DNA of 64,000 bases, taken from positions 1 through 64,000 of the forward strand of contig NZ_QHJF01000009.1 in assembly GCF_003259225.1 (NCBI RefSeq), in the 5' to 3' direction. Position 1 is the first letter of the stretch; the number at the start of each line of letters is the position of its first letter. This stretch comes from Marinomonas arctica. GTDB taxonomy: Bacteria > Pseudomonadota > Gammaproteobacteria > Pseudomonadales > Marinomonadaceae. Positions 51,132 to 61,047 of the stretch are shown here, piece by piece. The notes beneath the pieces were generated by a model. That model saw only the letters and a list, made by a program, of their open reading frames with translations. It did no database searches and was not told the origin of the DNA. A program made the position numbers and the translations under genes.

Positions 51132-53132
51132 ATGAAGCGATGGATGTGCGCGGTTTTTTTTCTTGCGTTGAATGTGCCGGCAAGTGCCGAGGCTGATAAT
51201 TTTCTTGTGGCTGCCGAACTGTCTGATGTGACAGTATACGAGTCTTTTTTAGATAGCATCCCTGTTGTGATAACACCGTCTAAAATGCCCCAGCCGCGAG
51301 TGGATGTTTCTTCCTCTTTGTCTGTATTGGATGGCGAGTTTATTCGTCGTGTTAATATGCAATATGTGGAAGATTTACTGCAATTTGTCCCTGGCTTTTC
51401 AGTAGTGCCTTACAAAAGTTCGAGTCAAAAAGTGGCGTCCTATCACGGCACGCAACTGGATCAATATCGTCGTATTCAAGTACTTGTTAATGGTCGCTCT
51501 GTTTACAGCACGGGACTCGCGCGAGTGGAATGGGCGACCCTGCCATTGAATATAGAAGATGTTGCTCGGGTAGAAGTCAACCGTGGTCCCAATGCGGCCA
51601 GTTATGGTATTAACTCCTTTTTTGCCGTTGTGAACATCATTACCCGGTCGCCTTTAGAAACCTTGGGCAATAGTATGTCGGCTTATTCTGGCTCCCGTGG
51701 GGATTATCGTCTTTACGGGCAGCATAGTGGGCTGAATGGAGATTGGAGTTATCGGGCGTCGGCGTCGACCAGCGCTGTTCATGGCTTTGATGAAGATTTC
51801 TATGGCAATGATAGGCACGATGGTCATCGCTCATCCATGGGAAACATGCTTATACAAAAGGAAACAGTGAATAGTTCTTTTGATTTAGACATCGGAGCGA
51901 GCCATTTAAAGGATAAAGTAGAGCCCGAAGACTATGGTTTAGATTCGTATGATATTAATAAACCGATGCGATTGATTGATCGTGAACATATTAAAGTCAG
52001 TTATCGTCAGCAAGTCTCAGCCGATCATGAACTAAAAGTGCAGTATTATTATGACCAGTCTGATATGGATGAATACCATCAAGCGGTATTAAGTCCATCA
52101 TTTTATAATCAATTATTTGGCGCTTTGAGTACGGTACCAGTCTCTACTTCTACCGTGGTGGATTTATTAGAGACGCGTCATGATCTAGAGCTACAGAGCA
52201 CATGGGAAGCCTCAAAAAATCTACGTTTGATTTCGGCGGTAGGTTATCGTTGGGATGAAGCCGATTCAGAGCATTACTTATCCGGCAAAGCCAATGATGA
52301 GGTGTTTCGACTTTCTAGCAATCTGGAATATCGAGCCAGTGATCGCTGGATAGTAAATACTGGCGCCATGTTTGAACGTAGCCAAATGGGAGGAAGTTTT
52401 TTGTCACCCAAATTTGGTGTGACCTATAAATTATCGGAGCAGGAGTCGTTTCGTTTTAATGTCTCTGAAGCGGTTCGGACGCCCGATATAGCAGATCAAT
52501 ACTTCAAATGGCATTATGTTTTGTCAACAGGTGAAATGTCGCCAACAACCTACGCAATCAATGGCGAAGAAGAGGAAAAAATCACCTCTTATGAAATAGG
52601 TTACTATCACTATTGGCCAAATCAAGGCCTATCTACGGACATCAGGCTATATCATGATAAAGTGCGGGATATGGTGTTAAGCCAAAAGCTATTTACGGCC
52701 TATGTTGCTGATAGCCCAGTTGAAGAGGGTGTAGTTGAAGATGTGATTATTAATGGTGCTGAGCTGGAATTGGATTGGCGTTTTCAGTCTGGTGCCATCA
52801 CTCGTTTCACCTATGCTTACCAAGATACGAAAACAGACAATATAAAGCTCAAACAAGCAACAACACCGATAATGATGTCGTTTTTTGGCAGTGTGCCGTT
52901 GACGGATAGGCTGGCGATCAATAGCTATTATTGGTATGGCAAAGAGCTGGGGGGAAGAGACTACGAATTTATAAACTCATGGTTATCGTATAAATTTGCT
53001 TTAGGTGGATACTCTAAAGCCACCATGGGGGTTGGAACGGAAGCACGTCTTGATGATAATGCGCTTGTCTCAAGGCATAATAATTTGGCTAAAGACGCTT
53101 TTGCTTATGTCTTTACCAATGTTACTTTTTGA
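51132..53132 (+). CDS. TonB-dependent outer membrane receptor
   Basis: 666 aa with signal peptide MKRWMCAVFFLALNVPASA. The plug domain (about residues 40-165) contains YVEDLLQFVPGFSV, VLVNGRSVYSTGLARVEW and VEVNRGPNAASYGINSFFAVVNI, the last typical of TonB receptors. The remainder is a 22-strand-type barrel ending in aromatic Phe (FTNVTF). Ligand unknown. It follows pheA by 5 bp and overlaps the next gene by 4 bp (TTGA), so receptor and periplasmic protein are made together. Confidence 0.88.
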   Translation: MKRWMCAVFFLALNVPASAEADNFLVAAELSDVTVYESFLDSIPVVITPSKMPQPRVDVSSSLSVLDGEFIRRVNMQYVEDLLQFVPGFSVVPYKSSSQKVASYHGTQLDQYRRIQVLVNGRSVYSTGLARVEWATLPLNIEDVARVEVNRGPNAASYGINSFFAVVNIITRSPLETLGNSMSAYSGSRGDYRLYGQHSGLNGDWSYRASASTSAVHGFDEDFYGNDRHDGHRSSMGNMLIQKETVNSSFDLDIGASHLKDKVEPEDYGLDSYDINKPMRLIDREHIKVSYRQQVSADHELKVQYYYDQSDMDEYHQAVLSPSFYNQLFGALSTVPVSTSTVVDLLETRHDLELQSTWEASKNLRLISAVGYRWDEADSEHYLSGKANDEVFRLSSNLEYRASDRWIVNTGAMFERSQMGGSFLSPKFGVTYKLSEQESFRFNVSEAVRTPDIADQYFKWHYVLSTGEMSPTTYAINGEEEEKITSYEIGYYHYWPNQGLSTDIRLYHDKVRDMVLSQKLFTAYVADSPVEEGVVEDVIINGAELELDWRFQSGAITRFTYAYQDTKTDNIKLKQATTPIMMSFFGSVPLTDRLAINSYYWYGKELGGRDYEFINSWLSYKFALGGYSKATMGVGTEARLDDNALVSRHNNLAKDAFAYVFTNVTF

Positions 53133-54055
53133 GCTGGATTAGTGAAAACGTGAAAAGGATTTTATTTACTGTGTTTTTGCTGTTGTCTTCGATTAAGGCG
53201 TTGGCTGCGGCTTATATAATCCACGATATAGAAGAAAGTTCGGCACGTTCTCTTACGTTCCAATTGGCAAGATTTTTGCCATCTGATATGACACTGGTAC
53301 CAGTGCGTGGCTCCTTGTTTGAACAAAATGTCGCTTATATAAAAGACGATGATCTTTTGATTTCTGTTGGTGTAGACAGCTTTCGTCAGGTGTGTGAATC
53401 GGTGTCAAAAGGTGTAGTAATAGCGGTTTTTATTGGTAAGGAAGAGTATTTAAAAATACGCCCACAGTGTCCTATTTCCAGTAGTGGTGTATTTTCTGGT
53501 GCCCCTATTGAAAAGCGTTTAGCTTTATTAGAAGCGATTTGGTTTGATAAAAAACCCTTGGCCGTGATCTATAGTGAGCACCTTTTAGTTGATGAACAGG
53601 GCATGTCGCGTCAGGCTGAGCGATATGGCTTTGAGTTTCAGTTTTTAAGAACAGAGACGGATCGACTCTCTATTTTAAGGTCAGTTAATTTTGTTTTGGA
53701 TGAATCTTCGATGATTTTTTCCTTAGTAGACACTGAGCTTTATAAAAATGGCATTGCACAAGACATCCTCAAGTTACTGTTTCATAAGCAGCAAGTCATG
53801 ATCGGTCCTTCTTTTGCTTTTGTGCGTGCAGGCTCCTTGTTCGCCATTTATTCCGATACAGACACGAAATTAGAGGCATTAGCAGAGCGGATGACGATGT
53901 GGCGTACCAAAGGGGTACTGCTGGATGCCGTGTACCCCGAAAAGCTAAGAGTCAGTTTTAATCCCTATCTTATTAAAGCCCATGGCGTGGTGCCGCCGTC
54001 GGCCTCTTTCTTAAAAGACCGCTATGGCTTGTGTTCCGAAACACTGTGTGATTGA
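53129..54055 (+). CDS. Periplasmic ABC-substrate-binding-like protein coupled to the TonB receptor
   Basis: 308 aa from TTG 53129, overlapping the receptor stop; GTG 53150 would give a more typical signal peptide (KRILFTVFLLLSSIKALA). The body has two alpha/beta lobes (FSGAPIEKRLALLEAIWFDKK; PLAVIYSEHLL; IFSLVDTELYKNGIAQDILK) like the ABC_sub_bind/YrbA-type proteins. No permease or ATPase gene is nearby. It may hand the ligand on from the receptor, or act as a sensor. Confidence 0.65.
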   Translation: MSWISENVKRILFTVFLLLSSIKALAAAYIIHDIEESSARSLTFQLARFLPSDMTLVPVRGSLFEQNVAYIKDDDLLISVGVDSFRQVCESVSKGVVIAVFIGKEEYLKIRPQCPISSSGVFSGAPIEKRLALLEAIWFDKKPLAVIYSEHLLVDEQGMSRQAERYGFEFQFLRTETDRLSILRSVNFVLDESSMIFSLVDTELYKNGIAQDILKLLFHKQQVMIGPSFAFVRAGSLFAIYSDTDTKLEALAERMTMWRTKGVLLDAVYPEKLRVSFNPYLIKAHGVVPPSASFLKDRYGLCSETLCD

Positions 54056-54817
54056 TCATTGTAAAAACCGTTTTACCAAACTGGTAAAAGGAAGGGGTTT
54101 TTCGGCATGGAGCCAGTGACCTGCACCGGGTATTATTTTTACACTGGCATTAGGGAAGAGTGCGGCCGTTTCTTCTTGGTATGCGGCGATAATGTAGTCT
54201 GAATTTTCGCCTTTGATAAACAACGTGGGTGTGTTTATCGCGTTTTCAATGATGGGTTTTTGTAAGATGGTGGCGTAGCTTTCAGCGATGTTTTTTATTG
54301 AGAGTTCTAATGTAAAGCCATGTTCACTTTTCACCAGATTTTTTAATAGGAACTGTCTCACGGCTAACTGTGGTTCGTATTGGCTTAACAGTGCATCGGC
54401 TGCTTTTCTTGACGCTGGCTGCGATTCCTCAACGGCTTTCAATCCCTCTAAGATGCGAGTATGGCTAGGCTGATAATCGACCGGGGCTATGTCAACGACG
54501 ATGAGTTTTTCTATTTGGCCTGGTGTTGCCATCGCTGCCATTTGCATGGCAACCTTGCCACCCATAGAGTGTCCTAGCAAATAAAAAGCGCCGATATTAT
54601 TAAGAGTTGCCCAATCAAGTACTGCTTCTGCCATTTTGGGGTAGCTGGCGTCTGTCATGTTATCGGATTTTCCGTGGTTAGGAAGATCAATGCAATGTAC
54701 CGTAAAGTGTTCCGATAAGCTTTGTGCGATGGAGTGCCAATTATCCGCGTTGCCAAATAGTCCGTGGATAACAATAAGATTAGGGCCTGCGGAGCCGTAT
54801 TGTTTTGCGTTTATCAT
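54056..54817 (-). CDS. ybfF: Alpha/beta hydrolase (YbfF-like esterase)
   Basis: 253 aa. LIVIHGLFGNADNWHSIA contains the oxyanion region, the nucleophile Ser is in LLGHSMGGKVAMQMA (near residue 88), and the His in GAGHWLHAEKP near the end. The sequence matches YbfF acyl esterases. Stand-alone; ends one base after the convergent gene stops. Confidence 0.87.
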   Translation of the reverse strand: MINAKQYGSAGPNLIVIHGLFGNADNWHSIAQSLSEHFTVHCIDLPNHGKSDNMTDASYPKMAEAVLDWATLNNIGAFYLLGHSMGGKVAMQMAAMATPGQIEKLIVVDIAPVDYQPSHTRILEGLKAVEESQPASRKAADALLSQYEPQLAVRQFLLKNLVKSEHGFTLELSIKNIAESYATILQKPIIENAINTPTLFIKGENSDYIIAAYQEETAALFPNASVKIIPGAGHWLHAEKPLPFTSLVKRFLQ

Positions 54818-54932
54818 AGAAGCCTTATCATGCAGGGAAGTGAATAAGTAGGTGCGCGATTAGCGCGGCTTTGTTTATATTGTAACAAGTCTTTGAAAGT
54901 TTCGTCCCTAAAGAATCAAGGTAGTTGTCTGA

Positions 54933-55538
54933 ATGTTAGATACATTATTTATTAAAACCCTGAAGCATCCCTTACGCTTAATGGCGGTTGTGATTGATAA
55001 GCTAGGCGTAAAAGCCAACTGGATTACCTTGTTGGGTTTTGTGATGGGCATGATGGTATTGCCTGCTTTGTACTTTGGAAACACCTCTTTGGCATTGGTG
55101 CTTGTGATTATTAATAGGGTGATGGATGGCCTAGATGGCGCGGTGGCTAGGCTGCAAGGCCCTACGGATCTGGGGGGGTATTTAGACATTACCTTGGATT
55201 TTATTTTTTATTCGGCGGTGATTTTTGGCTTTGCTCTGATGAACCCTGTTGATAATGCGTTGGCGGCGAGTTTTTTAATTTTTTCCTTTATGGGGACGGG
55301 CAGCAGTTTTCTGGCGTTTGCCATTATGGCGGAAAAACGCAAGATTGAGCGTCTAGAATACGGACATAAGTCACTTTATTTTCTGGGGGGATTGGCCGAA
55401 GGGACTGAAACCATCGCATTTTTAGTTTTGATTTGCTTACTACCTAGTTACTTTGCCGTTATGGCCTATTTGTTTGGTGTAATCTGTTGGATAACGACGG
55501 CAACCCGAATTTATGCAGGTTACCGAACATTGCGTTAA
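54933..55538 (+). CDS. CDP-alcohol phosphatidyltransferase family membrane enzyme
   Basis: 201 aa with several membrane helices. The catalytic motif spans NRVMDGLDGAVARL and GGYLDITLDF (DGxxAR...GxxxDxxxD). Such enzymes exchange CMP of CDP-diacylglycerol for an alcohol. The sequence is nearer to uncharacterised relatives of PgsA than to PgsA or PssA, so the alcohol is open. Confidence 0.83.
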   Translation: MLDTLFIKTLKHPLRLMAVVIDKLGVKANWITLLGFVMGMMVLPALYFGNTSLALVLVIINRVMDGLDGAVARLQGPTDLGGYLDITLDFIFYSAVIFGFALMNPVDNALAASFLIFSFMGTGSSFLAFAIMAEKRKIERLEYGHKSLYFLGGLAEGTETIAFLVLICLLPSYFAVMAYLFGVICWITTATRIYAGYRTLR

Positions 55539-55559
55539 TACTGTGATTTGGGGTTTTCG

Positions 55560-55856
55560 TTAGTCGAAAAAAGCAATTTCAATGTCACTTTTGACTATCG
55601 CACAGCAGGCCAACAAATAACCGCTTTGAACCCAGGCTAAAGGTTCAAAAGGATAACTGACATGACCCCATAAAAGTTTGATAGAGCAAGAAGAGCAATA
55701 GCCTTCACGACACTGGTATTCCACATGAATACCAGCGCGTTCTAGCTGTATTAGCAAAGGTTCCTCTTCTGTTACCAGAATCTGTTTCTTTCCCAATAAG
55801 ACCCGATGAACTTTATCGTTTTTTGTAGGATTTGTTGATTTAGAGATCAAAGTCAT
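55560..55856 (-). CDS. yfaE: YfaE-like 2Fe-2S ferredoxin for ribonucleotide reductase maintenance
   Basis: 98 aa plant-type ferredoxin: [19 protein letters not shown] provides three cluster Cys and [15 protein letters not shown] the fourth. It overlaps the end of nrdB by 17 bp. In E. coli YfaE supplies electrons to rebuild the NrdB diferric-tyrosyl cofactor, and the gene order nrdA-nrdB-yfaE is the same. Confidence 0.9.
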   Translation of the reverse strand: MTLISKSTNPTKNDKVHRVLLGKKQILVTEEEPLLIQLERAGIHVEYQCREGYCSSCSIKLLWGHVSYPFEPLAWVQSGYLLACCAIVKSDIEIAFFD

Positions 55857-56973
55857 CGAAATCTGAATCGTCTAAGTTATTGTCTGTTTGACCAACCAGA
55901 TAAGAGCTGATTTCGGCTTCTTGTGGTGCTACTTGAACATTGTCGCTGACTAGCCAAGCGTTGATCCAAGGAATAGGGTTGTGCTTGGTCGCAAAACAGG
56001 TTTCAAGACCCACGGCCTGCATACGCACGTTGGTAATGTATTCAACATACTGGCCTAAAATTTGTGCATTCAAACCAATCATTGAGCCGTCTTTGAATAG
56101 GTAAGTGGCCCATTCTTTCTCTTGTTCCGCGGCTTCGATAAAGATTTGGCGGACCTCGTCTTGGCATTCTGCCGCAATTTCAGCCATTTCTGGATCGTCT
56201 TTGCCAGAAGCCATTAGGTTCAACATATGTTGAGTACCGGTTAAGTGTAGGGCTTCGTCGCGGGCAATCAGTTTGATAATTTTGGCGTTACCTTCCATGA
56301 GCGTACGCTCTGCAAATGCGAAGCTACAGGCAAAGCTCACGTAGAAGCGAATGGCTTCCAATACGTTGACAGAGGCAATGGTCAAGTAAAGCGCTTTTTT
56401 GAGCTTAGGCATGGAGATTTCAATGTCGCCTTTGCCAGGCACATTGAATGTGCCCATGCCCATGGTGTTATAAAGATTCACCATTTCAATGAGTCGATCG
56501 TAATAAATAGACACACTGTCAGCGCGTTTGGTAATTTCTTCATTGGTAACGATGTCGTCAAAAATCTTGGTCGGATCGTTAACAATATTACGGATGATAT
56601 GTGTGTAAGAACGGCTGTGAATGGTTTCACTAAAAGACCAGGTTTCAATCCAAGTTTCTAACTCGGGCAAAGAAACAATCGGTAACAACGCCACGTTTGG
56701 CGATCTACCTTGTACGCTGTCTAATAAAGTTTGGTATTTTAGGTTGCTCAAGAAAATGTGTTGCTCGTGTTCTTCTAGGCGTTGAAAGTCTTTGCGATCG
56801 GTTGAAAGGTCGACTTCTTCTGGACGCCAAAAAAAGGACAGCTGCTTTTCAATCAGCTTTTCAAAAATAGGATGTTTTTGTTGGTCGTAGCGAGCAACAT
56901 TGACATTTTCGCCAAAGAACATAGGTTCTTTCATACTATCGAAGTGCTTACGGTTGAAAGTCGAGTAACTCAT
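55840..56973 (-). CDS. nrdB: Class Ia ribonucleotide reductase beta subunit
   Basis: 377 aa. [34 protein letters not shown] and [17 protein letters not shown] hold the diiron ligands (Asp, Glu, His). The C-terminal tail [12 protein letters not shown] is the peptide that binds NrdA. It makes the tyrosyl radical used for deoxynucleotide synthesis. It lies 163 bp after nrdA with an intercistronic hairpin between. Confidence 0.95.
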   Translation of the reverse strand: MSYSTFNRKHFDSMKEPMFFGENVNVARYDQQKHPIFEKLIEKQLSFFWRPEEVDLSTDRKDFQRLEEHEQHIFLSNLKYQTLLDSVQGRSPNVALLPIVSLPELETWIETWSFSETIHSRSYTHIIRNIVNDPTKIFDDIVTNEEITKRADSVSIYYDRLIEMVNLYNTMGMGTFNVPGKGDIEISMPKLKKALYLTIASVNVLEAIRFYVSFACSFAFAERTLMEGNAKIIKLIARDEALHLTGTQHMLNLMASGKDDPEMAEIAAECQDEVRQIFIEAAEQEKEWATYLFKDGSMIGLNAQILGQYVEYITNVRMQAVGLETCFATKHNPIPWINAWLVSDNVQVAPQEAEISSYLVGQTDNNLDDSDFDDFDL

Positions 56974-57066
56974 GTCTCAGGGTATTCCTCAAAGCGTCAG
57001 ACATTTTCAAAATAAAAATGCCTTAGTTATTAATAGATTTGGATGTGTCATTAAAGTAATAAACGT

Positions 57067-57096
57067 AGCAAAGCCTCATTTGGATGAGGCTTTGCT
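57067..57096 (-). terminator. Intercistronic hairpin between nrdA and nrdB
   Basis: A 13-bp perfect stem, AGCAAAGCCTCAT and complement (57067-57079 and 57084-57096), with a 4-nt loop. Neither side has a T run of terminator quality, so partial termination or mRNA stabilisation seems likelier than full termination. Confidence 0.6.
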
Positions 57097-57136
57097 TGTC
57101 TATCGTGCAAAAAAGTTTTGTACGACGACGAATGGG

Positions 57137-59401
57137 TTAGATTTTGCAAGCACCGCCAGCGCAATCGTCCATGTCTTCTTGTTTGTCGTCAGCACCATCA
57201 CGAGTGTTGTGATAGTACAGGGTTTTTACCCCTAGTTTGTAAGCCGTCAGTAGGTCTTTCAAAATAACCTTCATCGGCACCTTTTGCGACTCGAATTTTT
57301 GTGGGTCGTAGTTCGTGTTAGCAGAGATCGCTTGGTCAACAAACTTCTGCATGATGCCCACTAATTGCAGGTAGCCATCGTTTGATGGAATGGTCCACAA
57401 CAATTCATAGTTTTCTTTCAAGCGTTCGAACTCAGGCACGACTTGTTTCAAAATACCGTCTTTACTGGCTTTCACCGAAACAAAACCACGAGGCGGCTCG
57501 ATGCCGTTCGTTGCGTTGCTGATCTGAGAAGACGTTTCAGATGGCATCAAGGCGGTTAATGTTGAGTTACGTAGACCGTGAGTCACGATCTCTGTACGCA
57601 AGCTTTCCCAATCGTAGAACAATTCGTTAGAAACGATATTGTCGATTTCTTTTTTGTAAGAATCGATTGGTAAAATGCCTTTAGAATAAGTTGTCTCGTT
57701 AAACGCCAAGCATGGGCCAAATTCTTTTGCTAACTTGTTAGACGCTTTCAATAGGAAGTATTGAATGGCTTCAAAGGTTTTATGAGTTAGCTCGTTGGCA
57801 CTGCCGTCAGAGTATTTAACGCCATTTTTCGCTAAGTAATACGCGTAGTTAATAACGCCCACACCTAAGGTACGACGTAGTTCCGTTGCACGTTGTGCTG
57901 CTGGAATCGGGTAGTTTTGGTAATCCAATAAACTGTCCAAGGCGCGAACAATCAGTTCTGCTAACTCTTCTAGTTCATCTAGGTTTTCAAGCGCGCCTAG
58001 GTTGAATGCCGATAGAGTACAAAGGGCGATTTCGCCTTCTTTGTCATCGATACTGTTCAGTGGCTTGGTTGGAAGGGCGATTTCCAAACACAAGTTACTT
58101 TGTTTCACTGGCGCAACCTTTGGATCGAATGGGCTGTGCGTATTACAGTGATCCACGTTTTGTAAATAAATACGACCCGTGCTGGCGCGCTCAGAAGCAA
58201 ACAAAGTAAATAACTCCGTTGCCTTGATCGTTTGCTTACGGATAGTAGGATCTTGCTCATACAGGGTGTATAGACGATCGAATTCTTCTTGGTCGGCGAA
58301 GAAGGCATCGTATAGACCTGGAACATCTGATGGGCTAAACAACGTGATGTTGCCGCCTTTGATTAAGCGTTGATACATCAAGCGGTTAAACTGCACGCCA
58401 TAATCTAGGTGACGAACGCGGTTTTCTTCTACACCACGGTTGTTTTTGAGTACCAATAGGCTTTCGACTTCAAGGTGCCAAATTGGATAGAAAACCGTCG
58501 CTGCGCCACCACGAACACCACCTTGAGAACAGCTTTTTACCGCTGTTTGGAAGTGTTTGTAAAATGGGATACATCCTGTGTGGAACGCTTCACCGCCACG
58601 AATAGGACTACCCAGAGCACGAATAGCGCCAGCATTCACGCCAATACCAGCACGTTGGCTAACGTATTTTACGATGGCACTGGACGTTGCGTTGATCGAG
58701 TCTAAAGAGTCGCCGCATTCAATCAATACACAGCTACTGAACTGACGAGTCGGTGTACGAATCCCAGACATGATAGGTGTGGGCAATGAAATTTTGAACT
58801 TAGAGACGGCATCATAAAAACGACGGATTAGGTTCAAACGCTCGTGCTTGTCATAGCCTGCGAACAAACAAGCCGCAACCAGTATGTAGATAAACTGAGG
58901 ACTTTCGTAGATGGCCCCCGTGACTCGGTTTTGTACCAAGTATTTACCTTCAAGTTGTTTTACCGCGGCATATGAGAAATTCATATCACGTGAGTGATCA
59001 ATGAAATCGTGCATTTGATTGAAGTCGTCTTCTGAGTAATCTTCAAGCAGATGTGAGTCGTAGCGCTTTTGTTGGACTAGGTTTTTTACATGTGCATAAA
59101 GGTGTGGCGGTTCAAAATTGCCAAAGGCTTTTTTACGCAAATGAAAAATAGCTAAACGCGCCGCGAGGTATTGGTAATCTGGTGTGTGCTCAGAAATTAA
59201 ATCGGCAGCAGATTTGATTAAGGTTTCATGTATGTCCGTGGTACGAATGCCTTCAAAAAATTGGATTCGTGCCTTTAACTCCACTTGGGATACAGAGACA
59301 TTTTCTAGACCTTCGGCTGCCCAGGCGATGACTTTATGGATCTTTTCTAGGTTGATGTTTTCGGTCGACCCGTTACGCTTAGTAACTGTGAGAGTGCTCA
59401 T
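57137..59401 (-). CDS. nrdA: Class Ia ribonucleotide reductase alpha subunit
   Basis: 754 aa. The N-terminal ATP-cone (VTKRNGSTENINLEKIHKV) is the allosteric activity site. RQFSSCVLIECGDSLDSI, NLCLEIALPTKPL (catalytic Cys/Glu pair), and GVINYAYYLAKNG follow, and the C-terminal CAGGACKI is the redox Cys pair that is re-reduced by thioredoxin. Preceded by two NrdR boxes. Confidence 0.96.
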   Translation of the reverse strand: MSTLTVTKRNGSTENINLEKIHKVIAWAAEGLENVSVSQVELKARIQFFEGIRTTDIHETLIKSAADLISEHTPDYQYLAARLAIFHLRKKAFGNFEPPHLYAHVKNLVQQKRYDSHLLEDYSEDDFNQMHDFIDHSRDMNFSYAAVKQLEGKYLVQNRVTGAIYESPQFIYILVAACLFAGYDKHERLNLIRRFYDAVSKFKISLPTPIMSGIRTPTRQFSSCVLIECGDSLDSINATSSAIVKYVSQRAGIGVNAGAIRALGSPIRGGEAFHTGCIPFYKHFQTAVKSCSQGGVRGGAATVFYPIWHLEVESLLVLKNNRGVEENRVRHLDYGVQFNRLMYQRLIKGGNITLFSPSDVPGLYDAFFADQEEFDRLYTLYEQDPTIRKQTIKATELFTLFASERASTGRIYLQNVDHCNTHSPFDPKVAPVKQSNLCLEIALPTKPLNSIDDKEGEIALCTLSAFNLGALENLDELEELAELIVRALDSLLDYQNYPIPAAQRATELRRTLGVGVINYAYYLAKNGVKYSDGSANELTHKTFEAIQYFLLKASNKLAKEFGPCLAFNETTYSKGILPIDSYKKEIDNIVSNELFYDWESLRTEIVTHGLRNSTLTALMPSETSSQISNATNGIEPPRGFVSVKASKDGILKQVVPEFERLKENYELLWTIPSNDGYLQLVGIMQKFVDQAISANTNYDPQKFESQKVPMKVILKDLLTAYKLGVKTLYYHNTRDGADDKQEDMDDCAGGACKI

Positions 59402-59442
59402 GCCTTAACTTCCCATTAGTGCATTGTAATAAAAGAGGTAAA

Positions 59443-59490
59443 CTACTCTATATAGTGTGTGTTTTTTGTCTGACACACTATATGTAGTAT
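59443..59490. promoter_or_regulatory. Pair of NrdR boxes upstream of nrdA
   Basis: Two 16-bp sites fit acaCwAtATaTwGtgt: 59443-59458 (centre CTCTATATAG, one mismatch) and 59475-59490 (centre CTATATGTAG). Their centres are 32 bp, about three helical turns, apart, the normal spacing for NrdR binding. They lie 42-89 bp before the nrdA start, where the promoter should be. Confidence 0.88.
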
Positions 59491-59703
59491 TTTTGCTAAT
59501 GATTTGTCACGAACAATAGTGCGCATTCAATTGAAAATCAAGGCTTGAAAAAAACTCTAAAATCAGAAACAAACAATGCCTAAGTGGTCACTTACTTTGC
59601 TTGCCAGAAGAAGCGTAAAGTTAGCAATTGGCAAGGCTATAAAATCAAATTTCATCTATTTTTTCAGGATGAAGTTGAACGGTTTGGTATGCACGAAAAG
59701 TGA

Positions 59704-60429
59704 TCAAAAAAATTGCAAAAGCACCATTTTGAACGCTGCCACAAGACCAAATAAAATAATCTGGTGGCTGAGATAAATAGGGAGGGCGTAACGCCCCATA
59801 AAAGCGAGTACACGAGTGACGGTATGGTTGGGGGTTGGGCATTGGTGCCAGTTTAAATAACCCAATAAAGGACCAATAAAGACAACGCCAATCCATGGGA
59901 ATGGAAAAACGATATCCAGCGTTCTATCGGGGAGTGGGACATAGTGCGTGATGGTAGAGAACGCATTAGGGAAATGCAGCCATGGCGTTAAGTGGTAGAT
60001 CATTATGATGAGTATGCCCAGAACCGCGCAAGCAATTGGCCATTTAGCGACAGGTCTTACAAGGAGGGAGGCGACAAGAATAAAATGCAGGATACCGAAA
60101 TAAATCCATTGATTTGGCATAGCTAAGTAGGTGGCCAGTGAAATGGCTCCCGCGGAAATAAGCAGCTTAATGTCGCGTTTCCAAGTGAATGGTTTGCTAG
60201 ACTGATTGGATACTATGTAGGCGGACCAGCCAACCGCAGTCAGAAATAGGGTGAGGATGAGGCTGCGGAAATACACCCAAAAAGGGTCGTATATGGAAAA
60301 CTCCATGAAACCAAAATTACGTAAATCCCAACAGAAGTGGAATATCATCATCAGCAAAACAGCAAAGCCACGATAAACATCTAAAAATGCGCTGCGTTTG
60401 GTTGGTTCAAAAACAGGAGAGATTTGCAT
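59704..60429 (-). CDS. DUF1624 / heparan-alpha-glucosaminide N-acetyltransferase-like membrane protein
   Basis: About 241 aa from ATG 60429 (frame open to ATG 60483). RSAFLDVYRGFAVLLMMIFHFCWDLRNF (in parts), with the His and Asp/Arg of DxxRG and FHFxWD, is the DUF1624 start; seven or so hydrophobic helices follow. The family is thought to move acyl groups across the membrane, but bacterial members lack an assigned substrate. I prefer the later start since it avoids overlap with the divergent alkB start at 60453. Confidence 0.8.
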   Translation of the reverse strand: MQISPVFEPTKRSAFLDVYRGFAVLLMMIFHFCWDLRNFGFMEFSIYDPFWVYFRSLILTLFLTAVGWSAYIVSNQSSKPFTWKRDIKLLISAGAISLATYLAMPNQWIYFGILHFILVASLLVRPVAKWPIACAVLGILIIMIYHLTPWLHFPNAFSTITHYVPLPDRTLDIVFPFPWIGVVFIGPLLGYLNWHQCPTPNHTVTRVLAFMGRYALPIYLSHQIILFGLVAAFKMVLLQFF

Positions 60430-60452
60430 TGAAGTCCAAGGTAAATAATGGG

Positions 60453-61010
60453 ATGGAAGTTCGGCCATCATACCGATACTCATTTTCTAGCTCAAGTTTA
60501 CAGCACCTATTGCCGCGACTTAAGGTGGATTTGCCGTGGGAGCGAGAGAGTCTGTTGATGTTTGGTCGTCCTATTGTAGTGCCCCGCCAGGTGGCTTTCG
60601 TTGCGGATGCTGGGGTATGTTATCGCTACTCAGGAAAGGATCATTTGGGCACAGGCTGGCCTGATTGGCTGTTGCCAGTTAAAGAAGAAGCTGAATCTTT
60701 AGCGCAGCAGCCTTTTAATGCTTTGTTATTGAATTGGTATCAAGACGGCGAAGAATACATGGGATGGCATGCCGATGATGAGAAGTCATTGGGGCCTGCG
60801 CCTGTCGTAGCCATGCTCAGTCTTGGCGCGCAACGATCTTTTCTGTTTCGTTTGAAAGCCAATCACCAGATTAAGCACAGTCTTGAGCTAGAAGATGGCA
60901 GTTGGCTGGTAATGTCTGCTTCAACACAGGTACTTTGGCAGCATTCTTTGCCTGTAAGAAAACGCATCAAAGAGGAGCGAGTGAGTTTAACCTTTCGTCT
61001 CCTGCTTTAA
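60453..61010 (+). CDS. alkB: AlkB-type alpha-ketoglutarate/Fe(II) dioxygenase (ALKBH2-like)
   Basis: About 185 aa from ATG 60453. Iron ligands are in GWHADDEKSLG (HxD) and VLWQHSLPVR (distal His); the 2-oxoglutarate pair is R..R in KEERVSLTFR. FNALLLNWYQDGEEYMGWH and SLGAQRSFLFRLK match ALKBH2-like repair enzymes, which demethylate 1-methyladenine and 3-methylcytosine in DNA. The start is set by comparison with the family; the frame is open further upstream. Confidence 0.87.
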   Translation: MEVRPSYRYSFSSSSLQHLLPRLKVDLPWERESLLMFGRPIVVPRQVAFVADAGVCYRYSGKDHLGTGWPDWLLPVKEEAESLAQQPFNALLLNWYQDGEEYMGWHADDEKSLGPAPVVAMLSLGAQRSFLFRLKANHQIKHSLELEDGSWLVMSASTQVLWQHSLPVRKRIKEERVSLTFRLLL

Positions 61011-61047
61011 ATGCGAGTTTTGTTAGTGACCGAAATCTATTGGATCA

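Noticed and set aside
59576-59776. 66-aa plus-strand frame near the DUF1624 gene
   Set aside because: Overlaps the 3' end of the membrane protein gene on the other strand, with no RBS or recognisable content.
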